Part shown: positions 51,630 to 62,224 of the stretch, piece after piece
Position numbering within the stretch: position 1 is the stretch's first letter
Layout: every line of letters starts with the position of its first letter
NCBI GenBank assembly: GCA_039105265.1
Contig: JAPFFF010000041.1
Coordinates: 1,302,001 to 1,366,000 of the forward strand
DNA: 64,000 bases
Reading direction: 5' to 3'
From: Tritrichomonas musculus
Taxonomy: Eukaryota; Parabasalia; Tritrichomonadida; Tritrichomonadidae
Position numbers and translations under genes: made by a program
Notes under the pieces: model-generated
What the model was told of the DNA's origin: nothing
What the model saw: the letters and a program-made list of their open reading frames with translations, nothing else
The model's database searches: none

Positions 51630-53530
51630 CTATGAATATTTATGATGATTGAAATGAAATTAAATTGATTATGATTGAAATGGAATGAAAAACAAATAGA
51701 AATAGTTTTTGATGTGATATCAATCTTGTTAAGTGATATGATGTATTTCACAAATTCGAGATTTCCTGATATACATGCAAAATGTAATATTGTTTCAAAA
51801 ATATTTCCATTTTTGAATTTCATGAATATTTATGATGATTGAAATTCTATAAATTGATGATGACTTAAATTTTATGAAAAACAAATAGAAATGGTTTTCG
51901 ATGTGATATCAATCTTGTTAAGTGATATGATGTATTTCACAAGTTTGAGATTTCCTGATATTCATGCACGATGTAATATTGTTTCAAAAATATTTTTTAT
52001 TTTGAAATTCCATGAATATTTATAATGATTGAAATGAAATTAAATTGATGATTATTGAAATTATATGAAATAAAAATAAAAATAGTTTTCGATGTGATAT
52101 CAATCTTGTCAAGTGATATGATGTATCTCACAAGTTCGAGATTTCCTGACTCACATGCAAAATATAATAGTGTATGATAAATATTTTTATTTTTGAATTC
52201 CATGAATATTTATGATGATTGAAATGTAATAAAATTCATATGATTGAAATGTAATGAAAAAATAAATAGAAATATTTTTTGATGTGATATCAATCTTGTT
52301 AAGTGATATAATGTATTTCACAAATTCGAGATTTCCTGATATACATGCAAAATGTAATATTGTTTCAAAAATATTTCCATTTTTGAATTTCATGAATATT
52401 TATGATGATTGAAATTCTATAAATTGATGATGACTTAAATTTTATGAAAAACAAATAGAAATGGTTTTCGATGTGATATCAATCTTGTTAAGTGATATGA
52501 TGTATTTCACAAGTTTGAGATTTCCTGATATTCATGCACGATGTAATATTGTTTCAAAAATATTTTTTATTTTGAAATTCCATGAATATTTATAATGATT
52601 GAAATGAAATTAAATTGATGATTATTGAAATTATATGAAATAAAAATAAAAATAGTTTTCGATGTGATATCAATCTTGTCAAGTGATATGATGTATCTCA
52701 CAAGTTCGAGATTTCCTGACTCACATGCAAAATATAATAGTGTATGATAAATATTTTTATTTTTGAATTCCATGAATATTTATGATGATTGAAATGTAAT
52801 AAAATTCATATGATTGAAATGTAATGAAAAAATAAATAGAAATATTTTTTGATGTGACATCAATCTTGTTAAGTGATATAATGTATTTCACAAATTCGAG
52901 ATTTCCTGATATACATGCAAAATGTAATATTGTTTCAAAAATATTTCCATTTTTGAATTTCATGAATATTTATGATGATTGAAATTCTATAAATTGATGA
53001 TGACTTAAATTTTATGAAAAACAAATAGAAATGGTTTTCGATGTGATATCAATCTTGTTAAGTGATATGATGTATTTCACAAGTTTGAGATTTCCTGATA
53101 TTCATGCACGATGTAATATTGTTTCAAAAATATTTTTTATTTTGAAATTCCATGAATATTTATAATGATTGAAATGAAATTAAATTGATGATTATTGAAA
53201 TTATATGAAATAAAAATAAAAATAGTTTTCGATGTGATATCAATCTTGTCAAGTGATATGATGTATCTCACAAGTTCGAGATTTCCTGACTCACATGCAA
53301 AATATAATAGTGTATGATAAATATTTTTATTTTTGAATTCCATGAATATTTATGATGATTGAAATGTAATAAAATTCATATGATTGAAATGTAATGAAAA
53401 ATAAATAGAAATATTTTTTGATGTGACATCAATCTTGTTAAATGATATAATGTATTTAACAAGTTCAAGATTTCCTGATTCACATGCAATATGTAATATT
53501 GAATAATAAATATAATTTCCTCTGTTAAAT
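51630..53530 (-). repeat. 190-bp ankyrin-derived tandem repeat in 570-bp higher-order blocks
   Basis: ATGAATATTTATGATGATTG or a close variant recurs every 190 bp from about 51630 to 53340, ten units in all. Units 2-4, 5-7 and 8-10 are copies of one another, so the block is 570 bp. The blocks differ by only a few bases, for example GATATCA versus GACATCA. Amplification is therefore recent and later than loss of the reading frame. Confidence 0.9.
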
Positions 53531-54155
53531 ACATTTCAATAAAAATGTGTTGAATAATTCTTCTCCTCCTATTGTTATTTGTTATATATTTACATATTGA
53601 TTATTCAGTTGTGGGATTAATTTGAAAACCGAAATAACCGAAAAATCATGAAATTTATTAAAACATTGAAATATTAATGCTTTTTCATGATAATGATCAT
53701 TATCATAGTTAAAAATGATGATTCAAATACATCTCTAAATATGTCAGTCTAAATACTTTTTAAAACACCTATATTTTTATTTTTGAATTCCATGAATATT
53801 TAAGATGATTGAAATGTAATAAAATTCATATGATTGAAATGTAAGTTAATTAATTGAGTTGAGAAGGTCAAAATTTAAAACAAGTATATATAAAGATATA
53901 ATATTTTTTATTATAGTTTATTCATATTTATAAAATTAACAAACAAAACAAAATATTTATTTATTAGTTATGTTTCGAAAAATTTCAATGATGCTTTTAA
54001 AATGACTTTTCAATTTTGTTAAAAAACCTTTTAGTATATTCTATTAATATATTCAAAATATAATTGATACTTAAATTGAAATCAAAATTGAAATATGCAA
54101 ATCAAAATATGCGAGTGAAAACAATAAAAAGTTTGATATAAGTTTTATTATATTT
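53531..54155. other. AT-rich intergenic DNA with solitary ankyrin-repeat fragment
   Basis: A stretch at about 53774-53850 repeats the unit boundary of the ankyrin array (TTTTTGAATTCCATGAATAT). AATGATCATTATCATAG at about 53693 is a short palindromic sequence. No gene is seen. Confidence 0.5.
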
Positions 54156-54824
54156 TTACTTTAACAATTTTGGGACGACTGCCTTTTCCAAATAATCATA
54201 GGACATTTTTCCTAAATTTTCTACAACAATATCAGAATATTTTTCTATTTCTTCTTTAGGCTTTGAAGTTGTTAATCCAACAACAAAACATCCAGCTGCT
54301 TTTGCAGCTTTAATTCCACTTATCGAATCTTCAAAAACAATGCATTTCTTAGGATCAATATTTAATGATTTGGCGCCTTTTAAATATCCTTCTGGATCTG
54401 GCTTTGGCTTTGATACCTTGTTTGATGTAATGACACATTTAAAGAATTCATTGAATTCTGGATGAGCTTTATAAATCTTATTTAATTTGTCATCATTAGA
54501 ACTAGTAACCATAGACATCGGGATGCCTCTATCTTTTAAGCTCTGAATAAATTCTTTTGTGCCTGGGAAATATTTGAATTTGATATTATTTTCGAAATCT
54601 TCATATTTTTTGAGAATTGAACTACGAATCGTTTTGTCATATGAAAAATATGTATCAAGTATCTTGTTTAATGAATTACCTAATATGCAATTTTCGAAAT
54701 CAGGTATCTCTGGATGATATTTCTTTCCTTGCTCTCCCCAAAAATTAGCGTATAAAGGTTCAGTATCGAAGACTGTTCCATCGCAATCAAAGAGTATTCC
54801 GTATTGCTGGGACATTATTACCAA
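54156..54824 (-). CDS. HAD-superfamily phosphatase, beta-phosphoglucomutase/sugar-phosphatase type
   Basis: A 222-residue protein of typical length. Motif I is FDCDGTVFDTEP, with the nucleophile Asp at 13 and the second Asp at 15. The cap domain covers about 20-85. Motif II is MVTSSNDD, motif III lies in SKPKPDPEGYLKGAK, and motif IV is IVFEDSISGIKAAKAAG. It should hydrolyse a small phosphorylated metabolite, probably a sugar phosphate, in the cytosol; the exact substrate cannot be read from the sequence. Met4 (54815) is an equally good start. It is a stand-alone gene. Confidence 0.93.
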   Translation of the reverse strand: MVIMSQQYGILFDCDGTVFDTEPLYANFWGEQGKKYHPEIPDFENCILGNSLNKILDTYFSYDKTIRSSILKKYEDFENNIKFKYFPGTKEFIQSLKDRGIPMSMVTSSNDDKLNKIYKAHPEFNEFFKCVITSNKVSKPKPDPEGYLKGAKSLNIDPKKCIVFEDSISGIKAAKAAGCFVVGLTTSKPKEEIEKYSDIVVENLGKMSYDYLEKAVVPKLLK

Positions 54825-55490
54825 TACCTTTAATAAAAATAAAATTCTCCTTCAATAATTATCCTCATTTTTTGAAAACTAAAAAAAACTCAGAAATATA
54901 ACTTTTTGAATGAATAATTGAATATTTTACATCCATTTTTTCGCTTTTTATTATTCTTTTAGAATACTATGTATTTTACAATAAATTTCTTTATTAAAAG
55001 TAAATATTAGTATTTGGTTTTCTCTTTTGAAAAAAATAATTTATTTTAATTCTAGCGGACGATAACTTTATTTTTTCAGATAAAGTTTTTTATCCGTTTG
55101 AATTCAAAAAGTTATAGTTTCATAGATAATTGATCATGTTTTTGCATTTATTTTTCTGAATATCTTGTGATACTTTCCAAAATATGATTTGATTTTGATT
55201 AGATATATTTATAATATATGAAAGAAATTCGAAAATTCTTTGAAATGTAAAATTTATGAATATATTTCTTGAGATTTTTAATTCAAATTTGAATAAGACA
55301 AATTTTTGAAAAAAGTATCATTTTGTTTCCAATGTATTTAAATTTTTTGAAAAGCTAGAAAATTTTGAATATGGATTAAATCAAGCATTTAATAAATAAA
55401 AATCAAATTATTTTATATTCATATATTTTAAAAATTCAAGATATAAGTTTTTTTATATTTGGTTTTATTGAATTAAAAAATATTCTGAAA
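54825..55490. other. AT-rich intergenic DNA between divergent genes
   Basis: The 666-bp spacer separates the HAD gene and the RCC1-like gene, which are transcribed away from each other. It is AT-rich, with no open frame and no obvious repeat. The promoters of both genes must lie here. Confidence 0.6.
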
Positions 55491-56816
55491 ATGAAAGTTG
55501 GTGGATATAACAAAGACCACAGGCTAGATTTTAACATAAATAAAGGAGACAATTCAGTCAAATTTCCGTGCGATAGAAACATCAATGTTTCGGCATTACT
55601 GTCCTTTTCAGCCTATCTTAATTCAGTTTGGGTTAAGCAAAGTGGCGAGGCTTATGCCATTGGTTGCAATCAAAATGGACAAATCTCTTCAACATTACCC
55701 AAAGATATTTCAAGTGATACAAAAATAATTTTATATGATAAAGATGGACAAAAATGCAAGTTTACCTCTGCTGTTTGTGGCAACTATTACACGCTTTATC
55801 AAGTTGCAGGCAAAACAAGTAGTGATCCCTCAAAACTGGTTTATTCTTATATAGATAAAAAGGAAATTTTTCTTAACCTAGGTAAACGGTCACCCCTGTC
55901 ACTTTTTGGAGGTTCTCTTACCTCAGCTGCCATTGATACAGAAGGTTCTATAATTCTTGTAACAAAAGATGTTTTTAATTCACCCACCTCAGAAATTAAA
56001 CCACTTTTTCTTCCAGATTCAGAAAAAGCTGTCAAAATTGCATGCGGAGACACATCAATAATCGCCCTCAGCCAGAGTGGACGTGTCTTTGAATATTTAT
56101 TAAATGTAGAAAATGGCTCATTTGCTGAAATTCCTGAACTTTCAGATAAGAAAATTAACGAAATAAGTGGAACACATGACCACTTTTTGGCTGTCACTGA
56201 AAACGGGAAAGTTTTCGGACGTGGAAATAACGAGTACCAAAAGATCGGAATGCCATTTGACATAAAATTTATTAGTAAATTCACTTGTATTGATTCATTG
56301 CAGAAATACCATGTTGTTGAAGCTTTCGCAGGTGCAGCAAATTCATTGTTTAAGACAAAATACGGCGAAATCATCGCTTGCGGATCGAATTTCTATCAGC
56401 AAATCGAGATGGGGAATTCAGATGATATTTATCCACCGAAAAAAATGCAATTGTCAGGCGATGGCAAGTTTTGTATTTCAGGTGATTTTATATCAATTGT
56501 ATTAGTTGACGTTGAACCTCCTCCAAACACGCCAAACATGAAAATCACATATTTCAAGCCAAATGCATCACCAAGTCCACAGCCAAATGCATCACCAAGT
56601 CCACAGCCAAATGCATCACCAAGTCCACAGCCAAATGCATCACCAAGTCCACAGCCAAATGCATCACCAAGTCCACAGCCAAATGCATCACCAAGTCCAC
56701 AGCCAAATGCATCACCAAGTTCTCATCGAAAGAAAAAGATATTTAAGCCAAAAGTATCACCAATAATATCCCCAAAAGACCATATAAAGGTAGAAAAAAA
56801 GATGGATTTTATATAA
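55491..56816 (+). CDS. RCC1-like beta-propeller protein with octapeptide-repeat tail
   Basis: A 441-residue protein. Residues about 15-345 contain RCC1-type blades, seen as SGEAYAIGCNQNGQI, QSGRVFEYLL, NGKVFGRGNNEYQKIGMP and YGEIIACGSNFYQQIEMG. Residues about 357-412 are seven copies of PNASPSPQ, followed by a basic tail (HRKKKIFKPKVS). RCC1-like propellers serve as exchange factors or protein-binding platforms; this one has no extra catalytic domain, so its partner is unknown. The DNA of the tail is a 24-bp tandem repeat. The start at MKVGGYNKDHRL fits other trichomonad RCC1-like proteins as I know them. Confidence 0.85.
   Translation: MKVGGYNKDHRLDFNINKGDNSVKFPCDRNINVSALLSFSAYLNSVWVKQSGEAYAIGCNQNGQISSTLPKDISSDTKIILYDKDGQKCKFTSAVCGNYYTLYQVAGKTSSDPSKLVYSYIDKKEIFLNLGKRSPLSLFGGSLTSAAIDTEGSIILVTKDVFNSPTSEIKPLFLPDSEKAVKIACGDTSIIALSQSGRVFEYLLNVENGSFAEIPELSDKKINEISGTHDHFLAVTENGKVFGRGNNEYQKIGMPFDIKFISKFTCIDSLQKYHVVEAFAGAANSLFKTKYGEIIACGSNFYQQIEMGNSDDIYPPKKMQLSGDGKFCISGDFISIVLVDVEPPPNTPNMKITYFKPNASPSPQPNASPSPQPNASPSPQPNASPSPQPNASPSPQPNASPSPQPNASPSSHRKKKIFKPKVSPIISPKDHIKVEKKMDFI
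56556..56722 (+). repeat. 24-bp coding tandem repeat, seven copies
   Basis: The unit CCAAATGCATCACCAAGTCC plus ACAG encodes PNASPSPQ. The copies are identical at the DNA level apart from the last one, which ends in TTCTCAT. The identity at synonymous positions shows recent expansion or homogenisation. Confidence 0.95.
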
Positions 56817-57050
56817 TATTGCAATATGATATAATATACGATGACTCAAATGTAATTTCTGAATAGAATGATAAAATTGACGTACAATATAAAAATAAAT
56901 TTATTTATTTTTTTAAGAGAACATTTTACAAATTGATAAGTTTATTTTTTTACATAATTGAAATTGAAAAAAACAAAATATCTTTACCAATATAAAATAA
57001 AAAAAATTAAATATAGAATATATATTTTTTTCTTTACTTATTTTATAAAT

Positions 57051-59096
57051 TTAAATTTCATTTGGTTGAGAAAAGTAATGCTTATTTTTGATCATATTAA
57101 ATCTGCATAAAAGTTGTGATCCTGATGTATAACTTTCATTTTTTTCAGAATAATTGGTTGATAAATATGGTTTAATGTTTAAAACTTTTAAAATTTGAAT
57201 AGTTTCGGGTATATTTTTTTCTGAAAAAGTGCTAATTTCATTTACCACAAATTTCCTTATATAAAAGCATTCATTTATTATTTTTTTATCATCTATATCA
57301 ATATTGTCATCATCATTGTAAGTAGGAACTCCTGCTATATTATTTTCTTTGTAATTTGGAATTTTCACTATGTTATTTTGAAAAAAAATTTTCTTTTTAA
57401 TTATTTTCCTAGCAACTATGCTCAAAAATAAATCGGCATCAAGTGAATCATTAAGATCAGATCTTACATTCCCAAAAAAATTTTCTTCGCATTTAGTAGA
57501 TATTCTTTCAGTACCAACATTTTCGGAACTATTTTTTATGGAATCTCCTAAGCAAACTATAGAGTTCAAGTATCTTATAAGATCAATTTTTCTATAAAAA
57601 GATAATTTTAATGTATTTTTTGTTTTTTTTGAAGAAAAACGATCATTTGGATCTGAATTTGGGAAATTGTGAAGTTCAAATTGAAAAATTGAGAAGGCAA
57701 TATTCAAAAGATTCAATCGGTCTTGTCGTCCAATAAAAAGAACTTTATCTGCTAAATACCAAAATGTGAATGGTAACAAATAATAAGCAAAAGATATAGT
57801 TTCTTTTTGTTTAAGTGATTCAATGAGAACTTTTGGTGAAAAAAATTCTAATGCATATTTATCTTTAAATCCACTTTGTATACTTTCATCAGTAAATGCT
57901 TTACTTTTTCCTACAGTTAATCCTAAATATAATCTTACAACATGTTTATCAACACTCTGTGATTTTTTATTTAAATATAATTTGCATCTAAAAAAACGTT
58001 TTTTTTGGCTTTTTAAAGCGTGAAAAAAATCTGTAGAAAATGATAATTCTGGCATATTTTTAATTGAATCATACATACTCTGAATTTCTGGGTTATATTT
58101 TTTATTTATAATAGATGTGTGCCATGGATTAGTGGGAGTGTCTGCATCAGTACATATATATTTAATTACAAAACCGTTATTTTTAGCAATTTCTCTAATT
58201 TTTTTTGAATTTTCTAATGTTTTTTTACTCATCCGACCGTTTAAGTCAAATTCAATATAAATTGGAACATTTGGATAAAAATTATTTATTGGTTGAAGGT
58301 AATATAAGCATAAATAATTATTTTTTTTATGATTATTGAAAAACATTGGATTTCTTATTCCAATTGTTTGGTCAATTGCTAATGAACAGTTGATTAATGA
58401 TTCAAAATTCTGAAAAAAAGTATTTTTAAATTCATTAAAAATAAAATCCGTTTTTTCAATTGAAGTAAGTGATATTTTATAATCTCCTAAATATTGACGT
58501 GAAAAATAATATAAAGTTGTGATAGAAGGTACAGGTATAATCTTTTGTAGTGCTTTATATGAACTTGTATTAGTAAAGTACAATCCAAGACAAATGGTCT
58601 TATAAAAATCTGAATATCTTCTTCCATAAACTGAAACTTTTGCATTTTCTATTAATTCTTGTATGAATAAATCAAAAGAATCATTGTTATTTTTTCTAAA
58701 TAACAAATATTCAGTTGTATCATACCATATTTCACTTTTTTTATTTGATTCTGATTCAATTGTAAATTCATTAATAGCTTCTTGATTTTTTTTATTTAAG
58801 TCATCTATTTTAGCTTTTAATTTATTAATTTCTTGAATTAGTCTAATATATTTAAAATAATAGGAATTTTTTTTAGAAACATCCTCTTTTAGCTTGTTGT
58901 TGTACTCTTTAATTTGTTCAATTTCTTCTAATAATTTTTTGTTTTCTATTTTCAAATTTTGAAGAACTTTTTGATATTTATCTTCCATTTTGAGATAATT
59001 ATTTTCCAACGTAGTGATTTTTTCAAGTAATTGTGTAATTTGAATAGATTGCTGTTGGTTTAGTTCCCAAATATGATTATATGAAAGTTGATTCAT
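57051..59096 (-). CDS. P-element/Kolobok-like transposase-type protein, intact
   Basis: A 681-residue protein. The N-terminal 115 residues form a long coiled coil. Residues 160-200 (SDFYKTICLGLYFTNTSSYK and the following LPS-like turn) match the start of P-element and Kolobok-type transposases. An RNase H-like core follows, with candidate catalytic Asp242 (SLAIDQTIGI), Asp317/319 (CTDADTPTNPW), a DFFHALKSQKKRFF segment like the DxxHLxKxxR motif, and Glu537/538 (STKCEENFFGNVR). The N-terminal DNA-binding domain of the family (THAP or similar) is absent, and I see no terminal inverted repeats. It may be a domesticated host gene or a transposon with unrecognised ends. The frame is fully open. 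Confidence 0.7.
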   Translation of the reverse strand: MNQLSYNHIWELNQQQSIQITQLLEKITTLENNYLKMEDKYQKVLQNLKIENKKLLEEIEQIKEYNNKLKEDVSKKNSYYFKYIRLIQEINKLKAKIDDLNKKNQEAINEFTIESESNKKSEIWYDTTEYLLFRKNNNDSFDLFIQELIENAKVSVYGRRYSDFYKTICLGLYFTNTSSYKALQKIIPVPSITTLYYFSRQYLGDYKISLTSIEKTDFIFNEFKNTFFQNFESLINCSLAIDQTIGIRNPMFFNNHKKNNYLCLYYLQPINNFYPNVPIYIEFDLNGRMSKKTLENSKKIREIAKNNGFVIKYICTDADTPTNPWHTSIINKKYNPEIQSMYDSIKNMPELSFSTDFFHALKSQKKRFFRCKLYLNKKSQSVDKHVVRLYLGLTVGKSKAFTDESIQSGFKDKYALEFFSPKVLIESLKQKETISFAYYLLPFTFWYLADKVLFIGRQDRLNLLNIAFSIFQFELHNFPNSDPNDRFSSKKTKNTLKLSFYRKIDLIRYLNSIVCLGDSIKNSSENVGTERISTKCEENFFGNVRSDLNDSLDADLFLSIVARKIIKKKIFFQNNIVKIPNYKENNIAGVPTYNDDDNIDIDDKKIINECFYIRKFVVNEISTFSEKNIPETIQILKVLNIKPYLSTNYSEKNESYTSGSQLLCRFNMIKNKHYFSQPNEI

Positions 59097-59614
59097 GATT
59101 TAGATTAAGAAAAACGCCTATAAAAAATTGAATTAGTTTTTTTATGAAATATTTGAATGATCAGAAAATTGTGTTAAGTTTTATGAAATAATTGTATATC
59201 TCAGAATATCGAGTTCTTTTTTATGAAATAATTGAGAGTGTGTAAAATATAAACAATTGAAAAATTATGAGTAAAATAACATTTCTGATGTGAAAAAATA
59301 AGTAAAGTATTCAAAGATAAGATCTATCTAGAATAAAATTCCCATCGTCGGAATTTTGGATTTTATAAAATAATTCTTCTTAAAATTGCAAAATATTATC
59401 AATATTTCAAGTTTTAACTCAAACTAGCCAGATTTTTTGAATCAAAATTCATGGAATCATCTATGGATTCAAAAAGATGTGAGATATTCTAAATATATTT
59501 TTTAAAAATGTTATTACTTTTAATGTATATTTTACAAATAAAAATAAACATTCATAGTAAAATTTTTGCAAAATTTGTATTTTTGTTGTCATTTTTTGAA
59601 TACATAAAAATTGA
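59097..59614. other. AT-rich spacer between divergent genes
   Basis: TTTTATGAAATAATTG-type strings occur three times (about 59133, 59180, 59220). No gene is seen; it holds the 5' regions of the transposase-like gene and the kinase gene. Confidence 0.5.
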
Positions 59615-60739
59615 ATGTACACCTTAATAGGGTCTTCCCCAAATAATGTGAGTAAAAGCCCATTAGAACAAAGAATTGACGAACTAACTAACGATAATTC
59701 ATTGTTGATAGAAGAACTAAAGAAAGTTAAAGATCTCAATGCAAAACTTGAAGCAGAAAACATGAAACTGAAAGATAAAGAATCATCAATGACTGAAGAA
59801 CTCGAGAAATCGAAGAAAAGAATCATTCAACTCGAAGAATCATTAAAAAGTCAGGAATCTTCACCTGAATCCAAAAGAAAAAGTGAACTTGACATCATCG
59901 ATACAGAAACACTTGACAAATTGAAGCGTATCAAGTCACTCGGAAGAGGCGCCACTTCAGAAGTCTTCGAAGTTGCACGTGAAGAACGTCTCGCGCTGAA
60001 AGTTTACTATCCAGAATTAGTCCGTGAAAACAAAGACGATGACGATGATGATGATGACGAAGAAGAAGAAAAAGTTGTCATCAACTTCAAGAATGCCCAA
60101 CGATTCCTTCTTGAATATGAAACCATAAATCAGCTCCATCACAAGAACATCATCAAAGCACTTGGCATCAGTTTTGGCGATGCAACGCATCCTCCTGCCA
60201 TTCTTCTTGAGTACTGCGTTTCGAACCTGAGGAAGAAGATCAAGAAGCTCAAAAATGAAGAGCGAATTTGTGCAATTGTCGACATCAGCAGTGCAATGAA
60301 GGAAGTTCACTCAGTCGGAATCATTCATCGTGATCTGAAGCTCGAAAACATTTTGCTAGACAAAAATAACAAGGTTAAAGTGAGCGATTTCGGACTCTGC
60401 ACCTTGATGACAGTTGACAATGAAAGTAAAAGTCGCACACAAATGGCTGGCACTTTCAAATACATGGCGCCTGAACTCGTGCTTGAAAGAACAGACTACA
60501 ATGAAAAAGTTGATGTGTACGCTTTCGGCGTTGTCGTGTTTTCGATACTCACAAAAGGCGATTTGCCAGACATCAAGCTTATCGATGTCGGACTCGGCAA
60601 AATGGCTGAAATTCCAGAAAGCATCAGCCAATTCTCAGCTAATCTCATCAAAAAGTGCTGGTCATTCAAGCCTGAAGATCGGCCATCATTCGCTGAAATC
60701 TGCAAAATATTGGAAGGAAATGAGAGAAAACTTATTTAA
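59615..60739 (+). CDS. Protein kinase, TKL-like, with N-terminal coiled coil
   Basis: A 374-residue protein. Residues 15-82 form a coiled coil. The kinase domain covers about 104-370: glycine loop LGRGATSEVFEV (about 109-120), Lys129 in ALKVYY, HRDLKLEN (238-245), DFG (258-260) and APE (285-287). All key residues are present, so it should be active on Ser/Thr. The pattern resembles the tyrosine-kinase-like family abundant in trichomonads. Between the ATP-binding Lys and helix C is an unusual run of eight Asp and four Glu (141-152). Codon use is clearly more GC-rich than in neighbouring genes, which may mean higher expression. Confidence 0.93.
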   Translation: MYTLIGSSPNNVSKSPLEQRIDELTNDNSLLIEELKKVKDLNAKLEAENMKLKDKESSMTEELEKSKKRIIQLEESLKSQESSPESKRKSELDIIDTETLDKLKRIKSLGRGATSEVFEVAREERLALKVYYPELVRENKDDDDDDDDEEEEKVVINFKNAQRFLLEYETINQLHHKNIIKALGISFGDATHPPAILLEYCVSNLRKKIKKLKNEERICAIVDISSAMKEVHSVGIIHRDLKLENILLDKNNKVKVSDFGLCTLMTVDNESKSRTQMAGTFKYMAPELVLERTDYNEKVDVYAFGVVVFSILTKGDLPDIKLIDVGLGKMAEIPESISQFSANLIKKCWSFKPEDRPSFAEICKILEGNERKLI

Positions 60740-61215
60740 TCACCTTTCATTTTCAATGATTAATCAGATTAAAAAATTTTTATTTTATTTTATTATTTTA
60801 TTTTGAATGGTTTATAATTACAGCACTTTTTTAAATGGTGCTAATGTGCTTGAGTGGACAGTCGTTGACCAACATCAAAACAATTAAAATGGTGGATGTG
60901 ACAAAATCAAAACAGAAGTGAAAAATAAATTGTATGTCTAAAAAAAAGAAAAAGATTTAACAAGTATAATAATGGTACAATATACATCATTATACTTACT
61001 TATAAAAATCACTATAATTTATATATTTATAACAATTAAAATAAGTATACTGATTTTGTTCAAAATCTGCTATAATCATACAATTACCATAAATTAATTG
61101 GTTTCTTCTGCCTTAAATCATAAAAACTTAATAAAGTACCAAAAAATTTTTAGAATTGACTTTTTCAATATAAAATTTTTCATCAGAAAAAAAAATAAAC
61201 GTAACAAAACTAGAA
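60740..61215. other. AT-rich intergenic DNA
   Basis: It holds the 3' end of the kinase gene and the 5' region of the coiled-coil gene. A TTTTTCATCAG string at about 61177, roughly 30 nt before the next ATG, is a possible initiator. No gene or repeat is seen. Confidence 0.5.
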
Positions 61216-62031
61216 ATGGCTGATTACTCTAGTATGAGCGTTCAGGATTTGATTTCTAAAATACAAAATGCAGAGCGTGTTATAGAAAATCAAAAAAAGA
61301 TGCTTCAAGCTAAAGACCGACTAATTCAGACAACAACAGATCAATATAACGAACTACTTGCAGATTATCAAACATTATTATCTACCAGCTATCAAACAGC
61401 TGGATCAGTTCCTAGAAGATCACCTCCAGCATTGAATGCCCAATTCAGTAAAGGTAATTTTGACGATCAATATCGTCCATCAACTGCTACACCACGCTAT
61501 AATACATTTGGAGACCAGCCAGCTGAAACATTCTCTGAACCTAGGAATCAACAGCAGTTTCCTGCTAAAAACAATTCACAATTTGGTGTAAATAATTTCA
61601 TGAACAATAACGAAAATAATAACACTCAAGCGGAAAACAATGTACCTTACTCAAAAAGAGCTTTAGTAAGCAGCATTCAATTTGGAGAAGATGTTCCTGT
61701 TGCTCCACAAAGAACATCAATTCAGATCAATCAAGATAGAAAAGCTATGAATGACCACTTCCAAGTCGAAATGGACCCTGGACAAGCAACTTCTTTACCT
61801 CCATTAGTTGTTGATGTATCAGGAATGACTGTTGATCAAATGAGATCGAAAGTTGACGAATTAAATATAGAAAGGGCTGAAATTGAAAGGCAATTAAACA
61901 AAGCAACACCTAAAGGAAAAATTATGTCGCATGTAATTAAAGAAAGAGAAGATTTGGAAAGGCAACTTGAAGAAGTTAATAAAGCTATTTCTCATGTAAA
62001 GTTGGAAATTCGGAAAGCATCTAATCATTAG
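61216..62031 (+). CDS. Coiled-coil protein of unknown function
   Basis: A 271-residue protein. Two coiled coils, at about 8-55 (SVQDLISKIQNAERVIENQK) and 205-268 (KVDELNIERAEIERQLNKAT), enclose a disordered Pro/Asn/Gln-rich middle. The stretch SLPPLVVDVSGMTVDQMRSK between them looks like a conserved linear segment. No enzyme motif, signal or membrane helix is visible. A cytoskeleton- or scaffold-type role is possible but not shown. It lies 190 bp upstream of the convergent tRNA gene. Confidence 0.8.
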   Translation: MADYSSMSVQDLISKIQNAERVIENQKKMLQAKDRLIQTTTDQYNELLADYQTLLSTSYQTAGSVPRRSPPALNAQFSKGNFDDQYRPSTATPRYNTFGDQPAETFSEPRNQQQFPAKNNSQFGVNNFMNNNENNNTQAENNVPYSKRALVSSIQFGEDVPVAPQRTSIQINQDRKAMNDHFQVEMDPGQATSLPPLVVDVSGMTVDQMRSKVDELNIERAEIERQLNKATPKGKIMSHVIKEREDLERQLEEVNKAISHVKLEIRKASNH

Positions 62032-62224
62032 TGCTATTTGTTAAATTGTATAATTAAATGTAAATAATCTCCTGATTGATGGAATACCATTTACCAAAAA
62101 ATAATAAAATATTTAATATATATAAACAAAATTTAAGCAGATGATTAATCTTTACCATATTTTATTCCAAACTCATTTTCTAGTTTATCAAAAGAAATAT
62201 AAATAAAAAAGAAAAAAAAAAAAA
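62032..62224. terminator. Convergent 3' region; T-run ends the tRNA gene
   Basis: Directly 3' of the tRNA, the minus strand reads a run of twelve T, then C and more T (A-run at 62207-62224 on the plus strand). This is a standard pol III terminator. The rest is the AT-rich 3' flank of the coiled-coil gene. Confidence 0.7.

Larger units (their letters stand above)
49759..53530 (-). pseudogene. Ankyrin-repeat protein gene remnant, split by a transposon and internally amplified
   Basis: The minus strand from 53530 to 51608 holds repeated ankyrin-type segments such as ETILHFACISGNLEFVKYII and LLYFACESGNLELVRYIISL. A capping repeat with its stop codon (SNGYSDITQFLTKQLNK) follows at 49759-49835, beyond a 1.77-kb insertion. 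The repeat unit is 190 bp, which is not a multiple of three, so no single frame runs through the array. Each unit has one good ankyrin segment of about 38 codons and a decayed second one. No gene start is evident near 53530; a solitary repeat fragment lies at 53774-53850. Ankyrin proteins are very numerous in trichomonads, so debris of this kind is expected. Confidence 0.65.

Noticed and set aside
51605-51630. In-frame junction across the transposon in the ankyrin remnant
   Set aside because: Removing the element leaves a TAG in the local frame, so unlike the 47596 insertion the junction does not prove the boundaries by itself.
51630-53530. Ankyrin units as exons separated by 76-bp introns
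   Set aside because: The exon-like part is a multiple of three, but no GT...AG ends and no trichomonad branch/acceptor motif (ACTAAC...AG) are present.
57051-59096. Retrovirus-like integrase origin for the 681-residue protein
   Set aside because: The DxxHxxK and ENFFGNxR-type motifs fit P-element/Kolobok transposases better than integrases.
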